A stretch of DNA of 64,000 nucleotides, taken from positions 11,031,501 to 11,095,500 of the forward strand of contig JAWUZG010000036.1 in NCBI GenBank assembly GCA_036785705.1. Reading direction: 5' to 3'. The notes under the pieces are model-generated. The model was not told where the DNA came from and did no database searches. It saw only the letters and a program-made list of their open reading frames with translations. Positions 1 through 11,476 of the stretch are shown here, in pieces. Made by a program: the position numbers and the translations under genes. The stretch is from Acanthornis magna (taxonomy: Eukaryota > Chordata > Aves > Passeriformes > Acanthizidae). How positions within the stretch are numbered: position 1 is the stretch's first letter; each line of letters starts with the position of its first letter.

Positions 1-2156
1 ATCTTAAAAGCGAGATGGTCACTGCTCCTGCTACAGGTGAGAGGACACAGTATATTCCTTTGTCCCTGCAGCTGGACACAAATGAGGAAGCATTTTGCTT
101 CTTCACTCCCATGTGTCAAATGGAGGAAGTCTGGAGCACAGAAGCAAAAGATGTAACATACTGACTTCAGTGTATTTCATCTGGCTGTCTGCTTCAGAAA
201 GCTTTCTGTAAACTTTAAATTCTTGTTCCATGTTTGCTGCATTTCACCACATTCCATAGAAAATGCATCCAGATTTCCATGGAAGAAAGTCTGTTTTGCT
301 TGCAAGCATCACTCCAGAAAATTTCAGGTGCAAACATTAAGATGTGTTGTTCACCTCTCACATCTAGTAAAGGTTCTTCAGGCTAACTTATGCTGCTGGT
401 CACATGTACGCACTCCCTATGATTTTAACAGATGTGCCCACCTCTGATTAGAGTTTAGTGAACTGAACACCAGCAGCAATTTAGTCAGTGAAGCAAGCAA
501 AACCAGCTCCTAACACAGAGAGCAGTTTGACTTAAACAGCTTTTATTTACACCATTTTGAGAAGTAACAAACTGTATTTTTTTCTATTTAGATCCAAAAA
601 TAGTCAATGTGTTCATACAAACCAGTCTGTAAAGTCTGCACTGACTCAAGAATTGAAATGGTGTCTGTAGATGACCATTACCGTGTTGTAGTTTAGACAG
701 CTTTTATTGAAGCCAATGCAGTAGAGGAAATTCATCCCAAGTGCAGTGAGCTTGAAAGAAAGACACCAGAAATTGTCATTCAGAAAAAGATCAGTTTCTG
801 CTGAAACCACACTTCCTTTTCCCATATGGGAACTTACTATAGGGAACCTAATGACTGAGAAAACATTTCAGAGAAGAGTGTGCATACACACCCACATTGG
901 AACAGATTACCAATTGTTAGGCTAGTGAAGGCAAGCATATTTCTCTCAAGCAATCCCTTCTCCTCTCAGGAGATAAATCTTAGGCAAACAATACTTGCTA
1001 GCAACGAAAACATAAGATGTCAACAGCTTTCTAGTTTGTTATGTTATTTAATATCAAGTTTGTATGAAGCACAGTGTGGGAATTAAAAAAAAAAAGAAGA
1101 AGAGAGAGACTGAAAAAAAACGCAGAAAGTAATTTCTAATGTTATTCAGGTCAAATTCAGAACTTATTAGTTAGAAAAGCCTGGAATTATTCTGAACTAC
1201 ATAAGGCCTGTAGGAGTCTTAGAGATGTTCTCATGAGCCAAAGAGGCATAAACAAAAGACAGCCTTAAATATGAGATAAATCTGAGTTTAAATTGAGCCA
1301 ACGTGGATAAAAATAAAATAAAACAAACAAATTCTACCTGCTCTGAAACTCTCAGTAAGCCACAACATGAATGTCAGCCCACTCCAAAACACTGCAAAAT
1401 GAAACAGATGTGGCTAAATAGACAATACAGTATTCTAAGAAAGCTCCCCTTGGAAATTCAGTTTACATTTAATAACTTGCTTATAAAAATCATATAAGGC
1501 ACACTTTTTCCATGGCAAACCTTAAATATGATTAACTGCCTCCAGTAATGATAAATTGCTTCTATTTCAGGTAACAGTTTGCAGACAGAAGATGTATGCT
1601 CCTACCTTGCACAGTTTTATTTCACTATTTAGGGATTATTAAGCACACATTAGTGCCACAGAATGTCCTTCAGCTCCCACATATAGCAAAATCTAGAGTA
1701 TGGCATTTGTCTAAGATGAAAAGACCAGGACTAATCCATGATCTAGAAAAACAAATAGTAACGCCCAGAAGTATGATGGAGGACATCTGTGAACAAAATT
1801 TGGCACAAATTTCTTAGAAAATTTGTGTCTTGATGACTGATGATACAGGTCTCTTAGACATAACAGCACAGTTCAAGCCAACACTCCTCCTTTGAGCATG
1901 AAGCCAAACTGAAAGAAAAGCTTATGAGAATTTCTCAGCAACTTACACTGAACCAGGTGATGCAAAGTTGGCACTGTAATGCTGTCTTGGTTAACATCCT
2001 GATTTGGACCAGACGTTTCTAAGTCTAATATAAATAGTGCACCAACATGAACAAGGAAAAAGTCTTTAACAGGCAGGCAAGACTAATTTGGTAAATGCTA
2101 GAAGTTCAAGAGCATTCATGGAAGCCTCATTAAGACTGACTCACTTTCATTCACGA
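1..2156. other. No gene recognised
   Basis: AT-rich sequence with short chance open frames. AATAAA on the minus strand near 542-547 could serve a gene ending in this area. No transposon family was recognised here. Confidence 0.4.
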
Positions 2157-2345
2157 CTAACAGTACAATTTTAAGAGAACTTTCTGACTATTTAATATCA
2201 TCTGACGAGAAAATATGCTATTGTTAGGAGTTAGAGCAGGTACATAAAGGTTATTAGAGAAGGACAGGGCCAAGATGGATTCAGAAGAGATTACTGAGTC
2301 ATCCAACAAAGTATGAAAGAACAACAAGGCTGAAACATCACAAAC
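2157..2345 (-). CDS. Candidate minus-strand terminal exon, gene unknown
   Basis: A strong acceptor (TTTTTCTGCTCTTACAG) precedes 62 open codons ending TAG at 2157-2159, with VCDVSALLFFHTLLDDSVIS and NNLYVPALTPNN. The fit to neighbouring candidates is unknown; it could be a chance open stretch. Confidence 0.35.
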   Translation of the reverse strand, partial: VCDVSALLFFHTLLDDSVISSESILALSFSNNLYVPALTPNNSIFSRQMILNSQKVLLKLYC

Positions 2346-2685
2346 CTGTAAGAGCAGAAAAACCAATACTTTCCTTTTTCTAACACTGCAACTTACACAA
2401 TCAATACTGGAATTGTGTAAGCAGAAAAAAAACTCCATTTTAAAAAGTGATCAGTTTTCTGGGCTTAAATCTTTAGACCAGTTTAACTCTAGCATTAAAA
2501 TTTCTCTGAGTTACAGTATACCATCTTCAACATTGTACTTCTTCTCTGTTTCTGGGAAAATCAGCAATTAAAAGGAGCTACGAGAAACAGATAATAAAGC
2601 AACAGGTAGGGAAAACCCAGAAGGTCTAGAAAGTAAAAAGGAATAAGGCTTGTGGAAATTTGATGGTGGCAAATTAAGTTTTCAC

Positions 2686-2888
2686 TCAGCAGCTGAAAGA
2701 ATTCTCTAAGGTCTCCAGTCTCAAATCTCTCAAAATAAGTCCCAAGACTTCACTATTCTCTTTCATAGAAACTAAAAGATTTGCATTAAGAAACATCTTT
2801 TTCAGTATACTGTTCATGAGCAACAGGACAATATGAACAGAACACCTTTGATCACTGTCCTTTGTATTAGCTGCCCTTTCACTATTTT
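2686..2888 (-). CDS. Candidate minus-strand exon, gene unknown
   Basis: Open for 66 codons after acceptor AAAATTTTTGCAG, with CSVHIVLLLMNSILKKMFLN and LGLILRDLRLETLE. It ends in TGA immediately before a GTGAAA, so it may be a last exon. It looks helical. No link to the genes to the right could be proven. Confidence 0.35.
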
Positions 2889-3023
2889 CTGCAAAAATTT
2901 TAGAACTAAACTTATCATGCAAAACTTTCATTAAATCTTGAGAATAATACTAATACAAACTTCATTACCATGCTGCAAATAAGATAAATGCAGGACTTAC
3001 AGTGCTGCTACAAACAAGTACAG

Positions 3024-3029
3024 TTTATT
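3024..3029 (-). terminator. Possible poly(A) signal of the short gene
   Basis: AATAAA on the minus strand about 770 nt beyond the TAA at 3802, giving a plausible 3' UTR. Cleavage would fall near 3.0 kb. Confidence 0.35.
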
Positions 3030-3801
3030 GATTAATGAAATTATCTAAGAGGTGCTATATAGAGCATTTACAGTGAAAGCAAAGGCTGATGACCTTTTCC
3101 TCTATAGTACGAAAAAAGAGCACAGATGGAGTGGACACTTTTTAGTCAATATTAGCTCAAAGGGATGCAGAAAAATGTGTCATGAGACAACTAGCACTTT
3201 TGATGTCAAAAGGGTAGGCTCACTCCTTTCTGTGTCCCTTCCAAGCTGCAAATTCCTGCCTCTCACATGCCATCAGCCCTTGGTGCTAATTTGGTCCCTC
3301 ACATTGACCATTCAAGTACACTGAACTGTAAGAAACTCCCCATAAGGGTGAAAAAAATAAACCAGCTTGCTAAACTGGCAGAAAATAAACAGGAGAGTAC
3401 AACCACCAGATACACAAACTTTATCTCCCATGTCAAACCAAGAAAGCTGGGGGGGGGTCATAAACCTCAGAGCAAAATTCCCTTTTCAGCGTCAAAATGG
3501 TCCTGGCAGCTCAGCTGTCCCCCAAAGTCTCATTCTAACCATTCCCTCATTTTACAGGTTTGAACGTTTACCTAGAAAAGAATTTGAAAAATATCACAAC
3601 AGCTGTTCATAACATTAGGAACAAGGTAGGTGTTTCAATGAAACAAGATCTCCAGGCTGTAGCTCACAACTACCTAGATATTTCTAATTCTCACTTCCTT
3701 GAGTCTGAAAACTTATTCCTAGTTGAACAATGAAATCTTAACCAAAGAGTTAAGAACTCTTAATTTACCCTTCCCCCCCCTCCCCAGAAAAACACCATGT
3801 T

Positions 3802-3956
3802 TTAGGAGCCACTGCTGGATTTCAGTGCCGGCTTAACTTGTTTGTTTGCATCCTGAGGTTTTCTTCTAGACTCTGTTCTCAGATACATCCGGAATCTCTC
3901 TTCTCTGTCATTCTCGGCATTCATCAGCTTTCTCCATGATCTTTGCAATACAAGAC
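3802..3956 (-). CDS. Candidate terminal exon of the short gene
   Basis: After acceptor TCTCACCGTAG the frame is open for 50 codons to TAA at 3802-3804. It contains VLQRSWRKLMNAENDREERF and RMYLRTESRRKPQD, ending KSSSGS. It is highly charged and looks like a real C terminus. Joined to the 5.3-kb exon it would give a protein of roughly 65-90 residues. A GTTAAG inside the exon (after CAA at 3838) could be a donor instead. Family not recognised. Confidence 0.5.
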
Positions 3957-5259
3957 CTACGGTGAGACAATTCAGAATCTGCCCCCACCAAGTACACAAC
4001 TGTCTAAGCAGAAGGGATTCACACTGGTTCTCTTTGCAAACCAGAGAAATCTATCTTCCTGGCATGTCTTGTTTCAGAGTGCCTAATAGCTTAGTCAAGA
4101 TAATGGAAATGCCAGAATGGCAAACAGAGGAGTAAAGATATCATAGGAAACTTTTGCTTGCCTCAAAAATCTTGCACGTATTTCAAACAATTAGCTATGT
4201 AAAAATAACCCTGCCTTGAAAAGTCACAGTGACCACTTTGCTTTCTCTTCTGCAAATAGTCCATAATTGGAAACAGAAGATGGATAAGGTTCCTTCTCCA
4301 GGGAAAACTGCACAATGATCTGGAGATGATGCACTTGTAAAAACAGTAAGTATGCTAAAGGAGTGGCTACTTCAAAACAAGCAAACAAACAAAATAAAAA
4401 GATTCCCCCCTCCTGAAATGTACAATACAGCAAAACATCACTGTTACAAGACACTATATAATCCACTAATTGACAAGAACCAAATACGTTCTACCCGTTT
4501 AGCTAGTAACAAACATGCTCAGAAAGCTGCAATGTTAGGAAAAAGACAGACTGTAAGGAAAACAAAATGTTTAAAACCCAAATTTAACCATCAGGTATTG
4601 TGAAAAATCCTCATAAACTTCCACAAATTCACATGGCGAGTTTTTTATATTTTTATTGAATGCTGGAGACCTCAACTGGATCACAGGTACAAAGTATGAC
4701 AGTTTTTACGTTCTTATCTCCTATAAATGCTATAGGGAGTAACTGTTCTACTATGCATTACTCCCATGCCCACAAGTTTACAAAAATCACATTTAAAAAA
4801 CTCAAGCACAAAAAACGTAAGGCAGACCACACAGAGCCTAACGGCTGTACAAATTTGCAGGACAACTGCAAACAACACAGACCACTGTGGATCCTCCCTA
4901 GTATCCTCCTTCCTCCCTTTTCTCCCCAGTTTAGCCCAGGGGAAAGACTGTTGTGGATCGTCCCTCTTCCTGCAGAGCAGCAGCATTGCAGAAGGTCTCT
5001 TGGCTTCCCACAGGACAAAACCCTAGAAATGTTGTGGGCTGAAGGTAGAAATGTTGCCTTTCTCACATTTTACATCCCTCTGCCCTGACACTTGCATACT
5101 GCTAATTTCCTGCTACCACCATGCCCTCCAGGTGTCAGGCTCTGGCACCCACTCACCCAAAACTTCCGCTGTGTAGGAAGTGTCTATTTTCCATGAGATG
5201 CTACACTACCATTTCACATGCCCCAAAGGAACTACTCCAAATTAGCTTTTAGACTTAAC

Positions 5260-5375
5260 TCTCCCTTTCTGCAGTCCTGACTGCCATTGCCAGCCTCATG
5301 GTCTCTCCATAGTCTTGTACTCTCAGGGTGTGGCCATCTCTGTTCTCCTTAATGTACAGGTACAGTTGTTCCAAG
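5260..5375 (-). CDS. Candidate exon of a short unidentified gene
   Basis: This minus-strand segment is open and looks coding, with LYLYIKENRDGHTLRVQDYG followed by MRLAMAVRTAERE. It ends at donor GTTAAG with one base left, which joins the exon at 3.9 kb through an AGT codon. An in-frame TAA lies just upstream, so either an acceptor is used at the border or translation begins at the internal ATG (ACC ATG A). The acceptor is weak. I do not recognise the product. Confidence 0.4.
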
Positions 5376-5849
5376 CTTTATTTATCACTCCATCCAGCGT
5401 CCTGTGTCTCACACCACAAAGTCTCCCAGTAATTGCTTTACATGCTCACAAGTCACAGAACTGTCCTGTATTGTACTGAAGGTATGATAATAGTACGGAA
5501 AACAGTGGGAGAAAAAAACCCAAACAAAATCAGCTGTCTCAGCTCACACCACATACATACACACACCCATCCCCTCGACTTCAGAATTCCTAAACTTGTC
5601 CCAGTCTCTTCTCAGCCTTCTCCTCATAATAGAATGTTTGGTCACACCTTCCCTTCTGGCAGGGATCTAAAATTTATTCATCCCCAGTAGGAATGAGTGC
5701 TCCATGTCTTAAACTACAGCTTAAAACTAAGACTGCAAGCAGTGTTTCACAATATTGCTGCACGCCAGCTCTCCACCGAAACACGAATCCCCCTCTTAAC
5801 TGCAACTCCGAACGTTTTCCAGCAGCAGCACTGCAGCACCTTGGGCTCC

Positions 5850-6470
5850 ACTCACGCAGCCCCGCGTCTGACGGGCCCAAGAGGCGGCGGGACGCTGCTG
5901 CGGGCGCTCGGCGACATCGCGCGCTCCGTGTCACCGGGACGCCGACACACCGCCCGCCAGGGGGCGCTGCCCGCCGCTCGCCGCCGCGCAGGGCGCCCTC
6001 CGGTGGGCGCCGGGGGAACCGCGCCCGGCCAGCCCCGCGACCCTCCCCGCCGGCCGAAGGGACAGCGCCGGGCACGGGCAGCGCCGGGCACGGGCAGCGC
6101 CGGCCGAAGGGACAGCGCCGGCCGAAGGGACAGCGCCGGCCGAAGGGACAGCGCCGGCCGAAGGGACAGCGCCGGGCACGGGCAGCGTCAGCCGAAGGGA
6201 CAGCGCCGGGCACGGGCAGCGCCGGGCACGGGCAGCGCCGGCCGAAGGGACAGAGCCGGGCACGGACAGCGCCGGCCGAAGGGACCGGATGGCGCTTCTG
6301 TCCTGCTGCTGGGCCTCCAGACTCCTTGCTGCTTCACCACGCAGGCTGACAGAGCCGCGCCGAGCTTCCAAGAGAAGCCAGCAGACTGGTTACTCAAAAG
6401 GAAAAGCACGGATCTCGTAGAGATCGGAGGGAACCGGGCGCAGGGTGGGGCGGGCGGGCAACATACGCCA
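5850..6470. promoter_or_regulatory. Second GC-rich CpG island
   Basis: A sharply bounded GC- and CpG-dense block in AT-rich DNA, with the compound minisatellite at its core. It lies between the end of the large gene and the candidate short minus-strand gene, so it may be that gene's promoter. No TATA box is seen, and no exon on either strand can be fixed inside it. It could instead be a non-promoter GC-rich repeat. Confidence 0.45.
6049..6288. repeat. Compound minisatellite, 18-bp and 16-bp units
   Basis: Fourteen tandem units of two related kinds. Unit A is GCCGGCCGAAGGGACAGC (18 bp). Unit B is GCCGGGCACGGGCAGC (16 bp). In order they read A B B A A A A B A B B A B A, with one or two changes in the ninth and thirteenth units and the last slightly cut. 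Both kinds share the start GCCGG and the end CAGC. The open frames across it on both strands are repeat artefacts. Confidence 0.9.
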
Positions 6471-6639
6471 CAGGAATTTAGGTTCAAAAGAAAAATACTT
6501 TGGGATTGCTTATTTCGTTTTTTGTGGGCTTCGGGTTTTTTGGTGGAGGGGTTGGGGAGGTGGGTGTGGTGGTGTACAGCAGACTTAAAACAAACCTCCA
6601 TAAAAATACATTGAATTGGCAACACTCTGAACAGCAATC

Positions 6640-7285
6640 TCAGTGGTCTGTTACCAGACTGCAGCTGACTTTTCTGGAAGACAGCTGGTACTGAGGCAAA
6701 GGCTGCTTAGGACACTCACCTACTGAATTCCCTCTTTGCTTGCGTGCATTTGTCAGTGTATGGCTTTTCAATCCACAAACTGTTTGCTAAGCAAGTTCTT
6801 GGTTAATTTTCTGATGTTGTTGTCTCCTAGCTCTTCTTAACAAAACAGATCTGTAACTCAAAGCCACATCCATAACACAGGGAATTCTAAAATCAACTAC
6901 AGAAATTCAGCTTAACCCAGTTCAGAAAATTCAAGACAATCATGCAAACCTATATACTGTATATACTAAAGGAAACATTTTTCATTCAATTAACCCAGGA
7001 AAGTGGGCAAGTTTTATTAGCATCTTCCAAAAATACTTATCCAATCTCTTGGGTCTTACCTGTCAGTATCAGAAAACCACAGAAGTAAAATATAAAGATT
7101 TCTTCCCACAAAAAGTCTGAAAAATCCAATAACCACCTTGACTTTCACTGATTTTAACCCAACAACAAAGTACTGTGTGTATTTGAACCAGCTACACACC
7201 TAAGTCATGTTCAGGTACATTCTTTAAAGATTGTAACAACACTGAGGGAATATAAGAAGTGGTTATCCCACAGAAAGGCTGCATA
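6640..7285. other. Non-coding stretch with possible poly(A) signal
   Basis: No exon seen. AATAAA on the minus strand at 7013-7018 is the nearest one I found beyond the large gene's stop. A 3' UTR reaching it would run through the CR1 copy. Confidence 0.35.
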
Positions 7286-7289
7286 TCCA

Positions 7290-8515
7290 AAGATGGTGCT
7301 GGCTGATCTCAATGGTGACTGAGATAGGGGTGGGGGAAAGGTTCCGAGCAATGCCAATGTCACGCCATCTTCAAAAAACCCCAGAAGAACTGTTCAGGGA
7401 TTTACAGGGGCATCAGTCTAGATTTGGTCCCTGAGAAAGTGACAGAGCAAGACCTCTAAAATAGAAAAAGCATTACAGCCTTAAGCAGACAACTTAGGAT
7501 GGATAAAAACTGATTGGAGATGGGCTTAGAGACAGCAGTTAAAGCCTCTAAAGTACTCTACCAGGACTGCAGTAACAAAGTGGAGGTCTACAGAAGCCAA
7601 ATCAGTGACCTGCCTTCATCAGTGACAGGGAGAAGTCATGCTTGTCAAGTCTGGAGATGACAAACTGGGGGGAAAAGGCCAATGCATTGGAGAGCAGGGC
7701 TGCCATACAGAGGGATCTAGATAGGGTGGAGAAAGGAGAGGGGACCTTGTGCAGTTCAGCATGGAGAACAGCCCTGCCCCTGGGAAAGCAGAGCCTCGGG
7801 CAGCAGAGCAGGCTAGACGTGACCTGCCTGGGCAGCAGCTCTGCAGAAAAAGCCTTGGGGCTGGCAGCAATGAAGGGCAGCAGTATCCATCACTGTAGTA
7901 GTACAGGCACAGCCAGGAGATGGAAGAAAGTGATTATTCCCCTTTGATTCAGTACTTTTTAGACAACCCTGAGATAAGCTACTGAGTCCTCACTCAGTAT
8001 TTGAGCTCCCCACTGCAGGACTCCCACTGCCAAACTGGTGTGAGCCCAACACAGGCCCACCAGGATGCTCAGGGACCAGAGCACCTGCACAGTGAGTTGA
8101 CCCTGAGGGACAGGGCTTCCTCAGCCTGGAGAAGGGAAGGCTTTGAGGGCACTTCAGAGCAGCCCACTTCTGCCTACAAACAGGTCACTGACAAGAACGA
8201 GTCAGGCTGTGTCATGGTGGCTGACTGACATACAGCAAGCACAAGCTGAAAGACAACAACTTCAAACGCGAGAAAAAGTGAAACCTTTCTCCTACAGGAA
8301 CAGCGTGCAGCATTGGCACAGGTTGCCCAGAAGTGCTGTGTGGTCCCTGCCCTCAGAAGTTTTAAAGACAGAGTGCAAAAAGCCCTGAGCCATGTGGTCT
8401 GACCTCTTTGCTGACCCTGCTTTGAGTGGGAAGTCAGACTAGAGACACTCAAGACTTTTCCACCTTTAGCTGTAGTGTCCATCTTCAGTGCTGTCAAACT
8501 GCAACGCAAAACTGG
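7290..8515 (+). mobile_element. CR1 LINE fragment, plus orientation, degraded
   Basis: The text follows the CR1 3' half: a diverged reverse-transcriptase part near 7360-7450 (CGCCATCTTCAAAAAACCCC), then AGCCTGGAGAAGG near 8125 and CAGGTTGCCCAGAAG near 8320. Frames are broken throughout. It lies just beyond the stop of the large gene, opposite in orientation. Confidence 0.75.
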
Positions 8516-8751
8516 AAGTCTAATGAGCTCCTTAACTCTTCATTTACATTAATCTTGTTAATTTAGTGGGTGACCAGATTCCTATATATCAAATCATATC
8601 TAATCTATAAGCTGACAGCACCTTTTCAAAGGTACTGTCATGAAGAAAAACACAGAAAAGTGAAAAACCTACTAATTTGAATCCCCAGTCTTGCATGGTA
8701 TCATCTTCCATGCTTCTGGAGATCAGGGAGGATGGGCTTTCATAAAAACCA

Positions 8752-8906
8752 TTACACTGCCCGATACATATGGTCACCAGAAGTATGAAAAGAACTGCAT
8801 GACTCTTCAAGCAGGTAATACAGTAACAAAACAAAATCTTGTGTGGCACAGTTCAGTGCTGCTCTACCTTCAGCCAGCATACAACACAAATTCAAGAAAA
8901 TCAGTA
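8752..8906 (-). CDS. Large gene, last coding exon
   Basis: After acceptor TTTGTGTCAG this exon enters with two bases and is open for 50 codons to TAA. It contains LIFLNLCCMLAEGRAALNCA and DFVLLLYYLLEESCSSFHTS, again HEAT/ARM-like, and ends with MYRAV. A GTGTAA overlapping the stop could act as a weak donor, and a phase-0 continuation at 5.3 kb is conceivable. The simple stop is preferred. Confidence 0.65.
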
Positions 8907-9186
8907 CTGACACAAAGCATACAGGTTTTTTGGAACCAAAGTTAAATTCCCTCTTTAAAATGTGGAGAGAAAAAAACATATGTTCCTGTACTTTTCACAG
9001 GCAGAGTAGAAACAAAAAGACCTCTATTCACCTGTATCAGAGAAAACAGGAAGCAGATGTGCTGCTGGCATGCAGTGATGACAGAGTCCCTGTGTTAGCA
9101 AGCAAAACTCCCAATGCTGCAGCAAGAGATACATCACAATTCTTAAAAAAACAACATAGAACATGTGAGAGTTTCCCCAAACCCAC

Positions 9187-9368
9187 CAGTCATTAGCAAA
9201 ACTCTGATGTTTGCTTTTAAAAAGGTCTGCTGTGTGTAGTCCTCATGACAGAGATTACTGAACAGAGGAGTTGATTCTTTTGTAAGTAAACTGATTAAAA
9301 CTTCATACATGCGACTAAATTCTTCAAATGAGAAGTGGCATATGGAATAGGTGTTAATCCTCCAGTCC
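9187..9368 (-). CDS. Large gene, exon 29
   Basis: A 182-nt exon from acceptor CCCTCCCTCCTTCAG to donor GTGGGT, one base in and one out. It encodes 60 codons including FSFEEFSRMYEVLISLLTKE, STPLFSNLCHEDY and FLKANIRVLLMT. Joining exon 28 creates a Met codon across the junction. Confidence 0.8.
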
Positions 9369-9499
9369 CTGAAGGAGGGAGGGGAGACTTTGAGAGGGAA
9401 CAGCACTCAGCTTACAACCACGCTATACAGCAGTCAGACACGGGGTTGTGCAAAACAGTCAAAAGTGTCTAAGATGGCTGTACATTACAGGAGTCTCAC

Positions 9500-9611
9500 A
9501 TTTTGAATAATAAGTGGAAGAGGCTGCATAAATACACCATTATTAAGAATAACTTTGAATTTGCCAACCTAGCATTTGATAACAGACAAATCCGCAACAC
9601 TTTGAGGAAGG
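9500..9611 (-). CDS. Large gene, exon 28
   Basis: A 112-nt exon after acceptor TTCCTCTTTGTGAG, ending at donor GTGAGA, two bases in and two out. The 36 codons begin FLKVLRICLLSNARLANSKL and continue FLIMVYLCSLFHLLFK, a strongly hydrophobic helical repeat-like stretch. Confidence 0.7.
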
Positions 9612-10054
9612 CTCACAAAGAGGAATGGCTACCACACAACCATTTCAGTTACTGGTAACTCAGGTTTACCAATTATTGGGCATTATATTACCAACGCACA
9701 CTAGATACAGGTCCAATATCCAGAAGCAGAGCTATAGTAACCAATAAGCTCCACTTGTGCCACTATCTTGAGCTCCATCCATGCTAAGGTACACTACATA
9801 TACTACATCCATCACACTACAGGCTAAAAACAGCATCACTGGAAAATGAGAGTTGCTAGGGAAGGAAATGAGAAAGAAAATTTAGTATTTAACCTTCCTG
9901 TTCTTCACTTAGCTAGAGTCTATCTACACATGATTTTCCAATTCTGCTCTGCCAAATACAAAATATTGCAAGAAGCCAATACGTTAAACCCAGCAGAAAG
10001 GCTGGTTTTCCTGCTGTAGCTATGTGGCCTATACTAAAAGATCCTAAGAGGCAC

Positions 10055-10109
10055 CTTTTATATAATGTTCTGTTTTGCCAATGGAAAAACATCCAAGATA
10101 CACAAGCAG
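10055..10109 (-). CDS. Large gene, exon 27
   Basis: A 55-nt exon after an excellent acceptor (TTTTTTTCCTTCCCTGCAG), reading LLVYLGCFSIGKTEHYIK and leaving one base at donor GTGCCT. All frames are partly open, but only this one joins both neighbours. Confidence 0.65.
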
Positions 10110-10245
10110 CTGCAGGGAAGGAAAAAAACGAAAGTGAGAAGTGTACAAATACACACATGATCACTCCTACAAATCAGCCTACCACATATACTCTCTATAT
10201 CTACTGATCTATTTTTTCCTTCTCACGCTGTTTTTCTTCCTTTAC

Positions 10246-10393
10246 TGTTTTCTTTGCTAACTTCAGTAAGTATTTCAGGTACTCTAAATACACCAATGAA
10301 GAACTACATGTGTGGATGTGGAAAAACAGCTTTACATATGGCAATACTAGAACAGCAGAAATCTTAACACACTCTACAGTGTTAATAAAAATC
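10246..10393 (-). CDS. Large gene, exon 26
   Basis: A 148-nt exon from acceptor AAGTTTTTCTAG to donor GTAAAG, one base in and phase 0 out. The 49 codons include VECVKISAVLVLPYVKLFFH and SLVYLEYLKYLLKLAKKT, an amphipathic, basic, helical-looking stretch. Confidence 0.7.
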
Positions 10394-11208
10394 CTAGAAA
10401 AACTTCTAGAACCCACCTAGGGAAATGTCAAGATGAACAGAAGCATGAGGAGATGACTACCAGTTGAAGGAAATCCCCATTTTCCTACTTCCTTTCTCCT
10501 ACTTGTTCCCTTACCCTCTGACTCCTACCTCCTGCATCACAGCAGCCGCAGACCAGACAACTACCTACTGATAAATTTTATTATCTACTGACAAATAAAT
10601 ACTCTTGCATTCAGGCTTAATTTATCACTCCTCTGCAGCTGCAAGACTGCAGCAGGCAGAAACCTCTTGACTGGTTGGGCTAGCACAACCTTTAGGGCAC
10701 ACCCCAGCATGTGTTGACTACCAACAAATGTTGGGGAACATAAGACCTCCTTTCACAATGTCAGGACATGGTGATCAAATACAATTCTGTGACGGATATG
10801 AATAAAAACCTATGTGCATAAACTGCCTCTTTCCAAGCCCAACTTTTCCACTGCAGTAAAACAGTGGGAAACTGGGACTTTTCCATGCTCTTTCCTGTTT
10901 TACATTGTTTTATTTTCTGTTCTCCAGAAGTTTAAACATAACTTGTTTGTTTGGTTTTTTTACATTCTCTCAGAAAATGGAAATGTGTAATTCAAAATGC
11001 AAGAAAAAAATTATTTACACAGCACTTGCACACAAGTCCTGGGAAAAGTATATGAGTATAGTGAATAAAATTGAAAAGTTATTTGCTATCACATTGCTGC
11101 CACATGTCATATGGATCAACAGGTGCATTCCTGGCCTTTGCTGTACTCTCTGTACACCATATAATGCTGGATGATGCCAGAGGGCCAGCTGGTGTCATAA
11201 ACACCAAC

Positions 11209-11262
11209 CTCATGTTTGAGGTGGCAAAGAAATGTCTCTGGTAATGATGTTTATTTGTCCTT
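11209..11262 (-). CDS. Large gene, exon 25
   Basis: A short exon of 17 full codons, RTNKHHYQRHFFATSNM, ending at donor GTTGGT. The acceptor is CCTTAAG after a long pyrimidine tract; an AG seven bases earlier (exon end 11269) is possible but gives the wrong phase. Confidence 0.6.
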
Positions 11263-11351
11263 CTTAAGGCTTTGGACAGAGAAGACAAAGGCACTGCAAA
11301 ACAATCCTTGACCTACACAGGACAAATTACAGCAAATTTAGTCTGATTTAC

Positions 11352-11476
11352 AAATCTGTAGACCATGCAACATAATTTGTTGCAAAAACTTGAACAAGGC
11401 AAGAGATCTTCTTATTACAAGCAGACGACTGCCAGCTTGGTAAATGTAATTCTATCACTTCTGCCACGGAGTGGCT
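11352..11476 (-). CDS. Large gene, exon 24
   Basis: A 125-nt exon, phase 0 in, two bases out at donor GTAAAT, after acceptor GTGTTCTAACAG. The 41 codons begin SHSVAEVIELHLPSWQSSAC and contain KKISCLVQVFATNYVAWS. Confidence 0.7.

Noticed and set aside
3001..3044. 44-nt exon with good splice sites, reading LINKLYLFVAA
   Set aside because: It can be phased to a GTTAAG donor inside the 3.9-kb exon, but it contains the AATAAA that fits as a poly(A) signal, and the TAA at 3802 gives a natural C terminus.
5674..6637. Several long open frames (up to 305 codons) on both strands
   Set aside because: They run through the GC-rich minisatellite, and their proteins are repeats of the 18/16-bp units; stop-poor composition explains them.
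8589..8849. Alternative minus exon reading SSLISRSMEDDTMQDWGFKL with donor GTAGGT
   Set aside because: It overlaps the last coding exon in a different frame; the in-frame TAA version fits the preceding exon's phase.
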